From Halotia branconii CENA392 (GTDB lineage: Bacteria; Cyanobacteriota; Cyanobacteriia; Cyanobacteriales; Nostocaceae), in contig NZ_CP124543.1 of NCBI RefSeq assembly GCF_029953635.1, positions 971,455 through 1,035,454 of the forward strand: DNA of 64,000 bases, in the 5' to 3' direction. The notes under the pieces were generated by a model, which saw only the letters and a program-made list of their open reading frames with translations, was not told the DNA's origin and made no database searches. The translations under genes and the position numbers were made by a program. This document shows positions 36,557 through 45,396 of this stretch, piece after piece; positions within the stretch are counted from its first letter, which is position 1, and every line of letters starts with the position of its first letter.

Positions 36557-36676
36557 AATACCGTTAGGTTAGGGAATTTCTTTGTTGAGATAAGTAAGGG
36601 GAGAAGAGAAGCAGGAAAAGAGAAGAATTACTCAACAATGACCCTTTTTCCTTCCCTGCTTATCCGAACCGTATTG
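36557..36676. mobile_element. MITE family 4 (CAATACSGTT ends)
   Basis: The left end CAATACCGTTAGGTTAGGGA and the minus-strand right end CCAATACGGTTCGGATAAGC form imperfect inverted repeats. The interior is purine-rich (GGGGAGAAGAGAAGCAGG). It lies between psaM and the convergent glycosyltransferase-like gene, immediately before the latter's stop. The 36521-36556 flank is a separate hairpin repeat (CCCCTTCAAGGGG). Confidence 0.6.
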
Positions 36677-36690
36677 GAGGTGGGATGAGC

Positions 36691-37773
36691 TTAAAGACTG
36701 CGAAAATACCTAATTATAGCCTGAGCGATCGCTTCATTACCATCTTTAGCAACACCCTGGGATTGCTTCGGTTTTTGGGGTTGTTGATGAAGAAAATCCC
36801 AAGTCCCATGAAAAAACTCAGTTGGGGTAAGAATTTGATGTTGATGGTAATTAACAATACCTTCTAAAAGAAAAGCTGCTTCCGCAAAGTCATCACGGGG
36901 AATAGTAACCAGAGGTATTCCCAGGCGTGTAGCTTCCGCAAAAGTGCCGTAACCAGGTTTAGAAATAACACGCCCACAAATAGACATAAAATCTACAGGA
37001 CGATATTTGCGGTCAGTAACTTTGATTAAATTAGGTAAATCAGGAGCAGATTGATCAAAGATCATGAATTGCCAATCTAGAAAATGTTTCAGATTGTCAT
37101 AGGGAATCTGATTTAAACCTAAGCCTCCAAAGGTCAGTAAAATAGTTTTTTCTAAAGGCGCAGTTATCCTCCAATTAGCACGTAAATCATCCGCAAAGTA
37201 ACGAGGAGAACCACCAGTTAAGCCGACATCTGTGATATTATTGAAAACCTGCATTGGCTCGTGAAAAGGAAGACGAAATAGGCGATCGCACTTTGAGTAA
37301 CAATCACTAATCCAATCAGCAATAGCAATAAATTCGTCTCCCCAATCTCGGTAAATCAAATCCCAGCCAAAATTACTCATCATCCAGCAAGGAATATTTG
37401 CCGCTTTGGCGAATAAAGGAGTTAGAAAAGGAATATCTGCCAAGATGAGATTGACGCGATTTTGGCGAATAAAATTGACTTCAGAAGCTATCAAAGAATT
37501 TTGATGTTTCTGAATATCTAGCAACTTTTCTTTAGTCGCTTCCTTATCCATTGTCAAGCTATCTGCTTGAATTACACCCAAGTCAAATGATCGGGGACGA
37601 TGAATAAAATCTCCTTCTATATAGCACTCTAGTAACCACCGTGGGGCAGTTGTCACCATAATTAGCAAGACTTCTGGACACAACTTTTGAATTGTCGCCG
37701 CTACCGATGCTGTGCGAGTCGCATGGCCGAAACCGTGGTTAGTGATGGCTACGTATAAAATTGGACGTTCCAT
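36691..37773 (-). CDS. Glycosyltransferase-like protein (GT-B fold)
   Basis: The 360-residue protein begins ILYVAITNHGFGHATRTASV AATIQKL, the N-terminal donor/acceptor loop of the GT-B (MurG-like) fold. TILLTFGGLGLNQIPYD is the linker, and CGRVISKPGYGTFAEATRLG IPLVTIPR is the C-terminal nucleotide-sugar motif (KPGxGT). The architecture also resembles the N-terminal half of plant L-arabinokinase. The true acceptor is unknown. It ends next to a MITE and is not in an operon. Confidence 0.8.
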   Translation of the reverse strand: MERPILYVAITNHGFGHATRTASVAATIQKLCPEVLLIMVTTAPRWLLECYIEGDFIHRPRSFDLGVIQADSLTMDKEATKEKLLDIQKHQNSLIASEVNFIRQNRVNLILADIPFLTPLFAKAANIPCWMMSNFGWDLIYRDWGDEFIAIADWISDCYSKCDRLFRLPFHEPMQVFNNITDVGLTGGSPRYFADDLRANWRITAPLEKTILLTFGGLGLNQIPYDNLKHFLDWQFMIFDQSAPDLPNLIKVTDRKYRPVDFMSICGRVISKPGYGTFAEATRLGIPLVTIPRDDFAEAAFLLEGIVNYHQHQILTPTEFFHGTWDFLHQQPQKPKQSQGVAKDGNEAIAQAIIRYFRSL

Positions 37774-37874
37774 TTAATTTCTAACTTTCACTTTGTTAGT
37801 CTGTTTTACTGAAAGAAATCACAAAATTCGTATTATCAGCGCACGTTTAGCTACTAAAAAAGAATGTCAAGATT

Positions 37875-38057
37875 ATGAAAAATACACAAAATTCTGAATC
37901 TAACCAAAATTTAGAAGACGACTTACTAATTGAATATAACTTTGATTACAGGAAGGCTCGTCCTAATCGTTTTGCTACTCAAGAAAATGAGACTTCTATA
38001 ATAGAGGACTTACGCAAAACTAACGCAATTTCGTCATTACGAGCGATAGCGACGTAA
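37875..38057 (+). CDS. Small acidic/basic protein, 3' end replaced by a MITE
   Basis: The 60-residue frame reads MKNTQNSESNQNLEDDLLIE YNFDYRKARPNRFATQENET. The YNFDYxKARPNRFA motif is typical of small cyanobacterial proteins of about 75-90 residues, often next to BrnT-like or other toxins, which continue with a CopG/BrnA-like helix part. From residue 44 on the codons belong to the MITE at 38006, so the native C-terminal half is missing. Probably a broken antitoxin-like gene. The ATG has the reasonable leader CAAGATT. Confidence 0.55.
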   Translation: MKNTQNSESNQNLEDDLLIEYNFDYRKARPNRFATQENETSIIEDLRKTNAISSLRAIAT

Positions 38058-38129
38058 TCGCAAAAATCCTGCGATTGCTTCCCTACACTTCGTTTCGGTC
38101 GCAATGACGATTTTGGCTTGCGTAAGTCC
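38006..38129. mobile_element. MITE family 2 (GGACTTACGC inverted repeats)
   Basis: The ends GGACTTACGC (38006-38015) and GCGTAAGTCC (38120-38129) are perfect inverted repeats. The interior contains a second inverted pair, GTCATTACGAGCG and CGGTCGCAATGAC. The element sits between two convergent genes and encodes the final residues and stop codons of both. Confidence 0.85.
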
Positions 38130-39297
38130 TGCTAAACTTTTGTATTTCCTCAATTAATTGGTCGATTTCTGATTCCAAAGTCAAGTAATGGACTGTGGCG
38201 CGAATACAATCAGGATCGGCAATTGTGCGAGTGAATATTTTTTGTGACTCTAAAAACTGCACTAAATTGAAACTCGCTTGAGGTTGTGACTCAGTGAGTT
38301 GAAAAGAAACTAAACCGCTTTCAGGTGGTGAAGTTCGGAGACATTTAACATTAGGTAGCGCTGCCAACTTCCGCCACAAATACTCACTTTTAGAGCAAAT
38401 TTGCTCGTAACGTTCTTGTGAAGTTCCCCATTGTCGATGAACAGCGATCGCCTCTTTAAATCCTACATATAAAGAGTAAGCTGATGTTGATACTTCATAT
38501 CTTCGTCCATCCGGTTGCCAAGACACAGGCTGCGATCGATTATCTACAACAATGCCACGCAAACCAATAAATGTCGGTTGCAGACTTTCTCTGGCTTCTG
38601 ACCGCACATACAAACCACCAATACCAGCGGGACCACATAACCACTTATGACCAGTGAAAGCATAAAAATCTGCTTGCAATTCACTCAAGTTTAAGGGTAA
38701 TAAACCAGCAGATTGAGCAGCATCTACTAAAACTAAAGAATTATTCCTTCGACACACTTCCACTATTTTGTCAAGAGGTAAAACTTGACCCGTATTCCAG
38801 AAGACATGACTTAAAATTACCAAACGAGTATTAGGGCGCAAGTGTTGGGCAACAACTTTCGCGGGGTCGCCTTCATTTAAAGTTGCCATTAAAGGGCAAG
38901 TAGTCACTTCTACTGCGTATCTGCGGCCAATTTCCTGCGCCGTCGCAATTACCCCTGGGTGTTCGCAGTCAGAAAGCAGTATGTGGTCGCCAGCTCGCCA
39001 ATCAATACCCCACATGGCAATATTGCAGCCGACAGTGACATCTTCGGTTAAAGTAATTGTTGATGATGATACATGAAATTCCGAGGCGATCGCTTCTTTG
39101 ATCGCTTGCTTTTGTTGAGTCAGCCACGCATAAGCTTCATTTCCAAAAGGGCCGAGGTGTTGAATGTGAGCTTCAGCTTGAGTAACTGCATCCATTGCTT
39201 GCTGAGGCATTGGCCCTTGCCCACCATAGTTAAAATATGTCTTATTTGCTAAAGCTGGAAATTGCTCTCGATGGTGATGCAAATTAGTTTTGATCAT
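38083..39297 (-). CDS. Class V PLP-dependent lyase/aminotransferase (cysteine/cystine lyase type)
   Basis: The protein opens HREQFPALANKTYFNYGGQG PMPQQAMDA and contains LVDAAQSAGLLPLNLSELQA DFYAFTGHKWLCGPAGIGGL (PLP Lys in TGHKW). It is closest in pattern to the C-DES cystine lyase of Synechocystis, which releases persulfide or sulfide from cystine, and to NifS/SufS-like enzymes, but lacks an obvious active-site Cys loop. The ATG at 39297 is preferred. An in-frame ATG ten codons earlier (39327) would overlap the PadR gene by 23 bases. The last 17 residues (from about SRTYASQNRHC) are encoded by a MITE. Confidence 0.85.
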   Translation of the reverse strand: MIKTNLHHHREQFPALANKTYFNYGGQGPMPQQAMDAVTQAEAHIQHLGPFGNEAYAWLTQQKQAIKEAIASEFHVSSSTITLTEDVTVGCNIAMWGIDWRAGDHILLSDCEHPGVIATAQEIGRRYAVEVTTCPLMATLNEGDPAKVVAQHLRPNTRLVILSHVFWNTGQVLPLDKIVEVCRRNNSLVLVDAAQSAGLLPLNLSELQADFYAFTGHKWLCGPAGIGGLYVRSEARESLQPTFIGLRGIVVDNRSQPVSWQPDGRRYEVSTSAYSLYVGFKEAIAVHRQWGTSQERYEQICSKSEYLWRKLAALPNVKCLRTSPPESGLVSFQLTESQPQASFNLVQFLESQKIFTRTIADPDCIRATVHYLTLESEIDQLIEEIQKFSRTYASQNRHCDRNEV

Positions 39298-39304
39298 AGA
39301 AATA

Positions 39305-39841
39305 TTAATTAGTACTAATGACTTCAATAGCCGTCTTCAACCAATCAATGTAAGTTTGCTCTCGCTGCATAATTAAGTCCAGCACCAGTTGATGCATAAC
39401 TTGCTCACGATTTATAGATGCTTGGTTGAGAGGCAGCACTTTGATTGCTTGACAATTGACCATCTTTTCACCGTGAACTACTAGCTGTTGTTTTAGTAAG
39501 TTGATGATTGCTTCATTAGGTAGTTGAGCTGCAAAAAATAATTGCATCAGCAACGGTTCTCGTACCGTCGGTAATGGTTGAGGACATTGCAGCCAGCGAA
39601 CTAATTCAGCTTTTCCAGCATCAGTTGTACTATACACCTTTCGGTTGGGGCGATCGCTCTGAATTTCAACAGTACAAGTAATCCAGCTCTGTGCTTCAAG
39701 CTTATCAAGGGTTCTGTAGATTTGCGCTTGGTCTGCCGGCCACAAGTGAGCAATACATTGATCAAAGCAGTTTATTTTCAGGTCGTAACCTGTCATTTGT
39801 TCTTGCTGAAGGAGACCTAGAATGATGTGCGCTAAAGACAT
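39305..39841 (-). CDS. PadR-family transcriptional regulator
   Basis: The 178-residue protein has the PadR winged helix at residues 1-75: MSLAHIILGLLQQEQMTGYDL, then WPADQAQIYRTLDKLEAQSW and RPNRKVYSTTDAGKAELVRW. A C-terminal helical dimerisation domain (about 90-175) follows. PadR proteins usually repress a neighbouring gene in response to a small molecule. It is directly upstream of the lyase gene on the same strand, which is the likely target. A 14-bp palindrome lies 69 bases upstream of its start. Confidence 0.9.
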   Translation of the reverse strand: MSLAHIILGLLQQEQMTGYDLKINCFDQCIAHLWPADQAQIYRTLDKLEAQSWITCTVEIQSDRPNRKVYSTTDAGKAELVRWLQCPQPLPTVREPLLMQLFFAAQLPNEAIINLLKQQLVVHGEKMVNCQAIKVLPLNQASINREQVMHQLVLDLIMQREQTYIDWLKTAIEVISTN

Positions 39842-39909
39842 AGGCGGTTTTCCGAAAGTAAATTAGTGGAAACCATATCTGTTCATTCTCATATAATCTT
39901 ATGCTAGTA

Positions 39910-39923
39910 TATGATTAATCATA
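39910..39923. promoter_or_regulatory. Candidate operator palindrome (TATGATTAATCATA)
   Basis: This is a perfect 14-bp palindrome in the divergent region between padR and the plus-strand gene at 39911. Its position suits an autoregulatory PadR operator, but the sequence is AT-only except for two GC pairs, so chance is not excluded. It includes the ATG assigned to the plus-strand gene. Confidence 0.35.
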
Positions 39924-40468
39924 CAAGAAACAACTTAATTACCAACTATCGGATCAGATTTTTTTCAGTTGTTTGCTACTGTCTATTTGTCAGGAATATT
40001 AAAGCAGAACTTATTCAAGCTATTAAAGCTATTGCCACGGGAGGATCAGTTCAATTGGCTTCTAACATACTCCAACAAAGAATACACCAACATCAACATT
40101 TACGTGATTTACGAAACAAATTACTACATCTTCACAAAGCGTTGATTGAAACAGAACGCATTGCCTACGAACAAGTTAGTGGACGAGTATCAAATAGAGA
40201 ACTGCTACAACTTGTCATCAGTCATGAACAATTTGCTTGGCTGCACAGCATTTCTGAGTTGGTTGTGCAAATTGATGAAACCCTTGTAGCAGATGAACCA
40301 GTATCGCTGGAAAATGTCCAAAGCTTGATTGCCAACGCCCGGATGTTAATCTCACCATCTGAGGTTGGTAATACATTTGCCAGAAAATACTACGCAGCGT
40401 TGCAACGTGAACCTGATGTAGTGTTAGCTCACGCAGATGTGTCACAGTTTCTAGCATCCGAGAAATAA
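39911..40468 (+). CDS. Hypothetical helical protein divergent from padR
   Basis: The 185-residue protein is mostly alpha-helical, with heptad-rich stretches (LASNILQQRIHQHQHLRDLR, then NKLLHLHKALIETERIAYEQ). It has no membrane segment in its main part. The first 30 residues (MINHTRNNLITNYRIRFFSV and so on) are untypical, and the ATG falls in a palindrome, so the real start may be near residue 29 (codon after KNIKAELIQ-like). I recognise no family. Its divergent position to padR hints at shared regulation. Confidence 0.55.
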   Translation: MINHTRNNLITNYRIRFFSVVCYCLFVRNIKAELIQAIKAIATGGSVQLASNILQQRIHQHQHLRDLRNKLLHLHKALIETERIAYEQVSGRVSNRELLQLVISHEQFAWLHSISELVVQIDETLVADEPVSLENVQSLIANARMLISPSEVGNTFARKYYAALQREPDVVLAHADVSQFLASEK

Positions 40469-40495
40469 ATCAAATTAAGTTCATCCCACTCCTAA

Positions 40496-40830
40496 TACCG
40501 TTTCACTTTAAAGTTGATACATTTGGGCAAGCAGGGGAGGCAGTGCGGTCTTGGGGAGCCAGTCCGCCCTTGCGGTTTCCCGACTTGAAGGAACTGGCGT
40601 GGTTTCCCCTCTTGTGCGACTGCCGCACCCCTTGTGGGTCTTGGGGAGCCAGTCCGCCCTTGCGGTTTCCCGACTTGAAGGAACTGGCGTGGTTCCCCCC
40701 AGGAGCAACTGCCGTGGAGCAGGGGAAGCAGCACTTCGGCTACGCGGCAGTTGAGCGTAGTCGAAACTCAGTGACCGGAGGCAGGGGGAGTAAGAAAAGT
40801 AATTTGTATCAATAATTTCGTGAAATGGTA
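40496..40830 (+). mobile_element. MITE family 1, 335-bp copy with internal duplication
   Basis: The ends TACCGTTTCACTTTAAAGTT and TTTCGTGAAATGGTA are those of the 7367-7561 copy. The interior holds two direct copies of a 57-bp module (40548-40604 and 40638-40694, 90 bp apart) beginning GTCTTGGGGAGCCAGTCCGC. The inverse element at 60633-60956 has one copy of the module. Several open frames across it are artefacts of the repeat. Confidence 0.85.
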
Positions 40831-41131
40831 TAAAAGGGGATAGAATTTCGTGTCAGTAGTTAGTTGTTTTCGCCAGCTGTATCCGGACGGTGGCGGGGCG
40901 ACTATCCCTGACACTCCTCAAAGAAGTGAGCTTCCCGCCGCCTTTGGTGAAAAATTAGCACCGTGATTTATCTTACCAAAGAGGCGGAGGGGCAGAGGGA
41001 AAGGGGGCTATTATATCATGTCCGCGTAATTAGTTATAATTCCCGCATCTGTGCAAAAAGCATGAAACCCTCTTTCTCCCTGCCCCCTGCCCCCTGCTCC
41101 CTGCTCCCCTGCCTCTTCTGACGGTGCATTT
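40831..41131. other. Intergenic repeats before the SDR gene
   Basis: Contains CGCCAGCTGTATCCGGACGG (a 14-mer of it recurs at 51400-51414), a GGCGGGAAGC-type stem and TGCCCCCTGCTCCCT repeats. No gene is supported. Confidence 0.4.
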
Positions 41132-42115
41132 TCAAATTTGAGGTGAGCTAAGTGCTTTGATTAATAGCAGTGACCACGGTACTTTAATATCTGGAATAAG
41201 CCAAGGATATTTTCTCAGTCCAGGTAAAGCCGAGGGTATCAGAAAACGCAAAGAGCGTAGGGATGCAGGAAGATTCCCATCTTGATCTACAATTCCATAT
41301 TGTTGAGCTAGTTCCGCAACAATCTGTACATGTCCAGTACGATGCATTACATTTGCATCTGAAGCTAATTTAGCAATCACCCGTCCTGTGAGTAAGGGAG
41401 TTTCCCAGTTGTATCGTTCACTGAGTAATGAGTTTTTCTGGTCAGTAGTTTTCTTTTGAGCCATTTCATCTGCGAAGCGAGAAATATGCTCAGTACCAAC
41501 AATACCCGGCCAAATTGAGACAGAAGCAATATTATGGGGTTTGAGGTCAACAGCCATATCAGCCGCTAATCTATCGCACGCTGCTTTACCACTACCATAA
41601 GCTGTACCGAAGATATAGGACATACTGCCCCAGGAAGAAATAGTACAAATTAGTCCTTGTTGATACTGACTCATGATTCGAGCAGCAAAAACACTCGCAA
41701 CATAGTGGCTACGCAGACCAACATTATTACAAGCATCCCAAAGACTGGGTTCACAATCCCAAAAAGGCTGGCCTTGAGCGTCTGTTAATGCCTGAACTCC
41801 TGAGTAAGCATTATTGACTAGTAAATCGAGTTTTCCCTTTTGCTCATCTTGGATACGCTCAAAGAGCAAACGCACCTGTTCATCATTACTGTGGTCTACT
41901 TGGATGGGAATGCATACACCACCAACTTTCTCTACTGCTGATTGAGTTTCTCTAAGACTGCCAGAAACATTATGATTGGCATCAGAGATATTGTCTAACC
42001 TGCGCCCTGTAATGTACACAGTTGCACCTGCTTCACCGAGACCAATAGCAATTCCCTTGCCAATGCCCCTCGTCGCACCTGTGACTAGTGTCACTTTACC
42101 CTCAAGGTATTTCAT
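41132..42115 (-). CDS. Short-chain dehydrogenase/reductase
   Basis: The 327-residue protein has the classical SDR cofactor motif VTLVTGATRGIGKGIAIGLG (TGxxxGIG), then VYITGRR, LLVNNAY for the NNAG position, the catalytic Ser region ICTISSWGSM and YxxxK in YGSGKAACD. It is longer than average (about 250) and resembles the DHRS1 group of C-terminally extended SDRs. NAD(P) specificity is not certain, though the Arg in TGRR suggests NADPH. It stands alone. Confidence 0.88.
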   Translation of the reverse strand: MKYLEGKVTLVTGATRGIGKGIAIGLGEAGATVYITGRRLDNISDANHNVSGSLRETQSAVEKVGGVCIPIQVDHSNDEQVRLLFERIQDEQKGKLDLLVNNAYSGVQALTDAQGQPFWDCEPSLWDACNNVGLRSHYVASVFAARIMSQYQQGLICTISSWGSMSYIFGTAYGSGKAACDRLAADMAVDLKPHNIASVSIWPGIVGTEHISRFADEMAQKKTTDQKNSLLSERYNWETPLLTGRVIAKLASDANVMHRTGHVQIVAELAQQYGIVDQDGNLPASLRSLRFLIPSALPGLRKYPWLIPDIKVPWSLLLIKALSSPQI

Positions 42116-42166
42116 TGATCAACCTGATAGAGCGATCGCTGCTTATAATATTAGCTAAATAAATTA

Positions 42167-42571
42167 TTAGGGTTTTTGGGTAGCGATCGCTAATTTAGCT
42201 CCCTGGACTCGACGTAAACGATCCATAACTGCCACTACCTGACCGTGCTTAACTCGTTCATCAGCATTAATAATTACTAAACCTTCAGAATTAGAACCAA
42301 TTAATACACGTACTTCTTGTGCCAATTCATCTAGAGAAATTTGTTTACGGTTAAGGCTAAGTGTGCCAGTTTGGTCTAAAGTAACGGTAATTGGCGCAGA
42401 TGATGCCTGTTGTTGTGCCATCGCCGCTTTAGGCAAATTGACTGGTAAACCTTCTGAGCGAGTTAAAAATAGAGTTGACATGATAAAAAATGTCAAAATC
42501 GCAAATATCACATCAATCATCGGCACGATATTGATTTGGGTTGGAATATCTGGTTCATCTGGTAGACGCAT
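42167..42571 (-). CDS. exbD: Biopolymer transport protein ExbD
   Basis: The 134-residue protein has the ExbD pattern: cytoplasmic MRLPDEPDIPTQINIVPM, one membrane helix with the essential Asp (IDVIFAILTFFIMSTLF) and a periplasmic domain with VTLDQTGTLSLNRKQISLDE and GLVIINADERVKHGQVVAVM. It is a single gene, divergent from its expected partner, and is the only complete exbD in the window. The relic after exbB (33505-33617) shares its first and last codons. Confidence 0.92.
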   Translation of the reverse strand: MRLPDEPDIPTQINIVPMIDVIFAILTFFIMSTLFLTRSEGLPVNLPKAAMAQQQASSAPITVTLDQTGTLSLNRKQISLDELAQEVRVLIGSNSEGLVIINADERVKHGQVVAVMDRLRRVQGAKLAIATQKP

Positions 42572-42616
42572 AAGATTTATAACAACGACGGTAAAATAAT
42601 TCTAATTGAAGGGATT

Positions 42617-42650
42617 GGGCATAGGGAATAGGGCATGGGGCATAGGGAAG
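42617..42650. repeat. GGGCATAGGGAATAGGGCAT short repeat
   Basis: Tandem copies of the TGGGCAT/AGGGAAT heptamer class. Located between exbD and the hybrid kinase gene. Confidence 0.6.
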
Positions 42651-42722
42651 AAAAGAAATTGGGGAAAGAAATGTCTCCTTGTCTGTTTCTCTTTCCTGCT
42701 CCCCTACCCTCTATTCAACTAT

Positions 42723-44819
42723 TTAACTCACTGGAACTGATAGAGGTAGTTGCAAAAGATTGGCAACCGCAGCAATTAATTTGTTAGGGTCAACAGGCTT
42801 CGATAAATGCCGTTGAAATCCAGATGAAAGAATTTTACGACGGTCTTCTTCTCGTGAATATGCAGTTAAAGCGATCGCAGGGATGCATCCTCCTTTTTCT
42901 GGTTCTAAGGAGCGCAATTTGCGAATCAGTGTATAACCATCTTGTTCTGACATGCCGATGTCGCTAATTAAGACATCTGGTTGTGATTGTTCCAAAAATG
43001 CCAAGGCAGCATCGACTGATCCTACCGCAGTCGTGATCGCCCCATATTCTTCAAACATAAAGGCAAGAAAGTTACGGGTATCAGCTTCATCATCTACAAC
43101 CAGCACTTTTAATCCGGTGAGGGGGGTAGAAGTATCACTAACAACCGCAGATTTTTGTTTCTCTGCTGTTTCAGCATCCTTATTGTCTGGCGTTAATGGT
43201 AGTTTGACGGTAAAGATGGCTCCTTGTCCTTCACCTGGACTTTCGGCAACGATTGTGCCACCGTGTAGTTCCACTAAATGACGCACGATCGCTAGTCCCA
43301 ATCCTAGTCCATTGTGCGATCGTGTTGTTGTGCTGTCTGCTTGCCGAAAACGTTCAAATACTTTAGGCAAGAACTCTGACCCGATGCCAATACCTGTATC
43401 AATAACTTGGATTTGGGCGTAATCAGATGTATTCAAAGCCAAACTACCAACAGTAGAGGAAAGCTTAATTTCTGGATTAGGAAATATTACTTCAGTTCCC
43501 TGTTTGAGACTTTCTATGCGGACTTCTACCTTACCACCTTCAGGTGTAAACTTAATGGCGTTAGTGAGTAAATTCCAGACAATTTGCTGCAACCGAGCTG
43601 GATCGCCATATACTGTGCCTAATGTACCATCAAGGATAGTATTTAATTGGATACTTTTTGTTTCGGCTAGGGGGCGGACTGCTTCTAGAGCTGCTTCCAT
43701 CACAGAAATAAGATTGACAGCAGATAAATTTAGCCTTAACTGACCTCGGATGATCCGTGATACATCCAAGATATCTTCAATCAGTTGCACTTGAGTTGTA
43801 GCATTGCGTTCAATCGCTTCTAAAGCACGAGCAGTGGCTGTGTCATCTAATTTTTTAGAACGAAGTATTTTTGACCAACCCAGCATTGAGGTCAATGGTG
43901 TGCGGAGTTCATGGGAGAGAACGGCCAGAAACTCGTCTTTCATCCGATTTGCAGCTTCTGCTTCTTGTCTAGCTGTCTGTTCTCGAATTACCTGAGTGCG
44001 GACTTCTTCTGCTTGCTTGCGTTCTGTAATGTCTTCGAGAGTGCCTACATACCCTAGTAACTTCCCTTGTGCAGAAAGCATCCGTGAAGTGCGAACTTCT
44101 ACCCAACGGACATTACCATCAACGGTTTGAAAACGAAAATCTTCTGAATACTCACAACCTGCATTTAAATAAGTAGACCAAGCAGCGATCGCTCTTTCTT
44201 GATCTTCTGGATGTACAGATTCTAACCACTTTTTTCCTAAACTTTCTCCCGCACTCAAGCCACAAATTGCCTGATAACAAGGATTAGTATACCTACAATA
44301 ACCTTCAGTATCAGTCTCAAAAATTCCTATAGGTGAGCAGGTACTGAGGGAGCGAAACCTTTCTTCACTTTGCTTGAGTTCAGCATTAACAGCTGTGAGT
44401 TGGGCCGCTTGTCGTTGAATTGCCAGGGTTTTTTTAAATAATTCGACGAATACTGTAACTTTAGAAGTTAATATATCGCTATCTAAGGGTTTGAGCAAAT
44501 AGTCAACTGCACCCAAGGCATAGCCTTTAAACTGCATTTGGTCACTAGTGCTAAAAGCAGTTAAAAAGATGATCGGAGTCTGACGCGATCGCCCCCGACT
44601 GCGAATTAAGGTCGCAGTTTCAAAGCCATCCATCCCTGGCATCTGCACATCTAGCAAAATTACCGCAAAATCTTGATGCAGCAGACACCGCAAAGCTTCT
44701 TCTCCGGAAGTGGCTCTGACTAGCTTTTCTCCCAGCCCCTCCAAAATAGCCTCTAATGCGAGCAAGTTTTCTACTTTATCATCCACTAGGAGGATGTTGA
44801 CTTTGGGTTCCGGCTGCAT
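42723..44819 (-). CDS. Hybrid sensor histidine kinase: receiver-PAS-HisKA-HATPase-receiver
   Basis: The product is about 698 residues. A receiver domain (ILLVDDKVENLLALEAIL, phospho-acceptor Asp in VILLDVQMPG) is followed by a PAS domain (FRSLSTCSPIGIFETDTEGY), the dimerisation/phospho-His helix FLAVLSHELRTPLTSMLG, the ATPase (LLTNAIKFTPEGG, DTGIGI, GLGLGLAIV) and a C-terminal receiver with Asp in DVLISDIGMSEQDG. ATG at 44819 (MQPEPKVNILL) is preferred. A start eight codons earlier would overlap the CheB gene. It forms an operon with cheB and cheR. Confidence 0.9.
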   Translation of the reverse strand: MQPEPKVNILLVDDKVENLLALEAILEGLGEKLVRATSGEEALRCLLHQDFAVILLDVQMPGMDGFETATLIRSRGRSRQTPIIFLTAFSTSDQMQFKGYALGAVDYLLKPLDSDILTSKVTVFVELFKKTLAIQRQAAQLTAVNAELKQSEERFRSLSTCSPIGIFETDTEGYCRYTNPCYQAICGLSAGESLGKKWLESVHPEDQERAIAAWSTYLNAGCEYSEDFRFQTVDGNVRWVEVRTSRMLSAQGKLLGYVGTLEDITERKQAEEVRTQVIREQTARQEAEAANRMKDEFLAVLSHELRTPLTSMLGWSKILRSKKLDDTATARALEAIERNATTQVQLIEDILDVSRIIRGQLRLNLSAVNLISVMEAALEAVRPLAETKSIQLNTILDGTLGTVYGDPARLQQIVWNLLTNAIKFTPEGGKVEVRIESLKQGTEVIFPNPEIKLSSTVGSLALNTSDYAQIQVIDTGIGIGSEFLPKVFERFRQADSTTTRSHNGLGLGLAIVRHLVELHGGTIVAESPGEGQGAIFTVKLPLTPDNKDAETAEKQKSAVVSDTSTPLTGLKVLVVDDEADTRNFLAFMFEEYGAITTAVGSVDAALAFLEQSQPDVLISDIGMSEQDGYTLIRKLRSLEPEKGGCIPAIALTAYSREEDRRKILSSGFQRHLSKPVDPNKLIAAVANLLQLPLSVPVS

Positions 44820-44823
44820 GAGT

Positions 44824-45396
44824 TCATTTCCGTATATAATCACAAAGGTTGACTAGCAAAGGAGCAATTTCTGAAAGGGACACAATCCAGTCTACTGCAA
44901 CAGCAGCAATTGCAGCTTTGGGCATAATTGAACTTTCAGCTGTAGCTGGCTCTTGAACAATGGTAATTCCTTTGTGCGCCTGTACTTTTTTAAGGCCTTG
45001 CGTACCATCTTGATTTGCTCCTGTCAATATTACACCAATGACTTGCTCTCTATAGATGTCTGCTGCCGATTCAAATAACACATCAATAGATGGACGGGCA
45101 AAAGAAACAGGCTCATCAGTAGAAAGAGCAAAATAGCCTGGTTCTACTAGCAAATGATAATCTGGAGGCGCTAAGTAGATCTGTCCTGGGAGAATTTCTT
45201 GTTTATCTTCGACTTCTCGAATCGGCAAAGATGTATGTTCCTGCAATAATGCTTGGAGTGTTCTGTCAGAATCTTTGTGACGATGTTGCACGATCGCAAT
45301 TGGTGTCAGAAAATCTAGTGGTAAATTGACTAAGATATTTTTTAGTGCTGACAACCCTCCTAACGAAGTTCCAATAACTATAATTTTAAAGGACAC
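44824..45396 (-). CDS. cheB: CheB-type protein-glutamate methylesterase domain
   Basis: The 190-residue protein is only the catalytic CheB domain, without a receiver. Catalytic residues appear as Ser in IGTSLGGLSALKNIL, His in IVQHRHKDSD and Asp in GVILTGANQDGTQGL. It starts with GTG directly at the stop of cheR, so they are translationally coupled. Unlike classical CheB, it must be controlled by the adjacent hybrid kinase or by protein contact. No methyl-accepting chemoreceptor is in the window. Confidence 0.88.
   Translation of the reverse strand: MSFKIIVIGTSLGGLSALKNILVNLPLDFLTPIAIVQHRHKDSDRTLQALLQEHTSLPIREVEDKQEILPGQIYLAPPDYHLLVEPGYFALSTDEPVSFARPSIDVLFESAADIYREQVIGVILTGANQDGTQGLKKVQAHKGITIVQEPATAESSIMPKAAIAAVAVDWIVSLSEIAPLLVNLCDYIRK

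Noticed and set aside
40492-40815. Several open frames of 66-90 codons in both directions
   Set aside because: They are created by the doubled MITE module and recur in the other copy at 60703-61017. Repetition, not selection, keeps them open.
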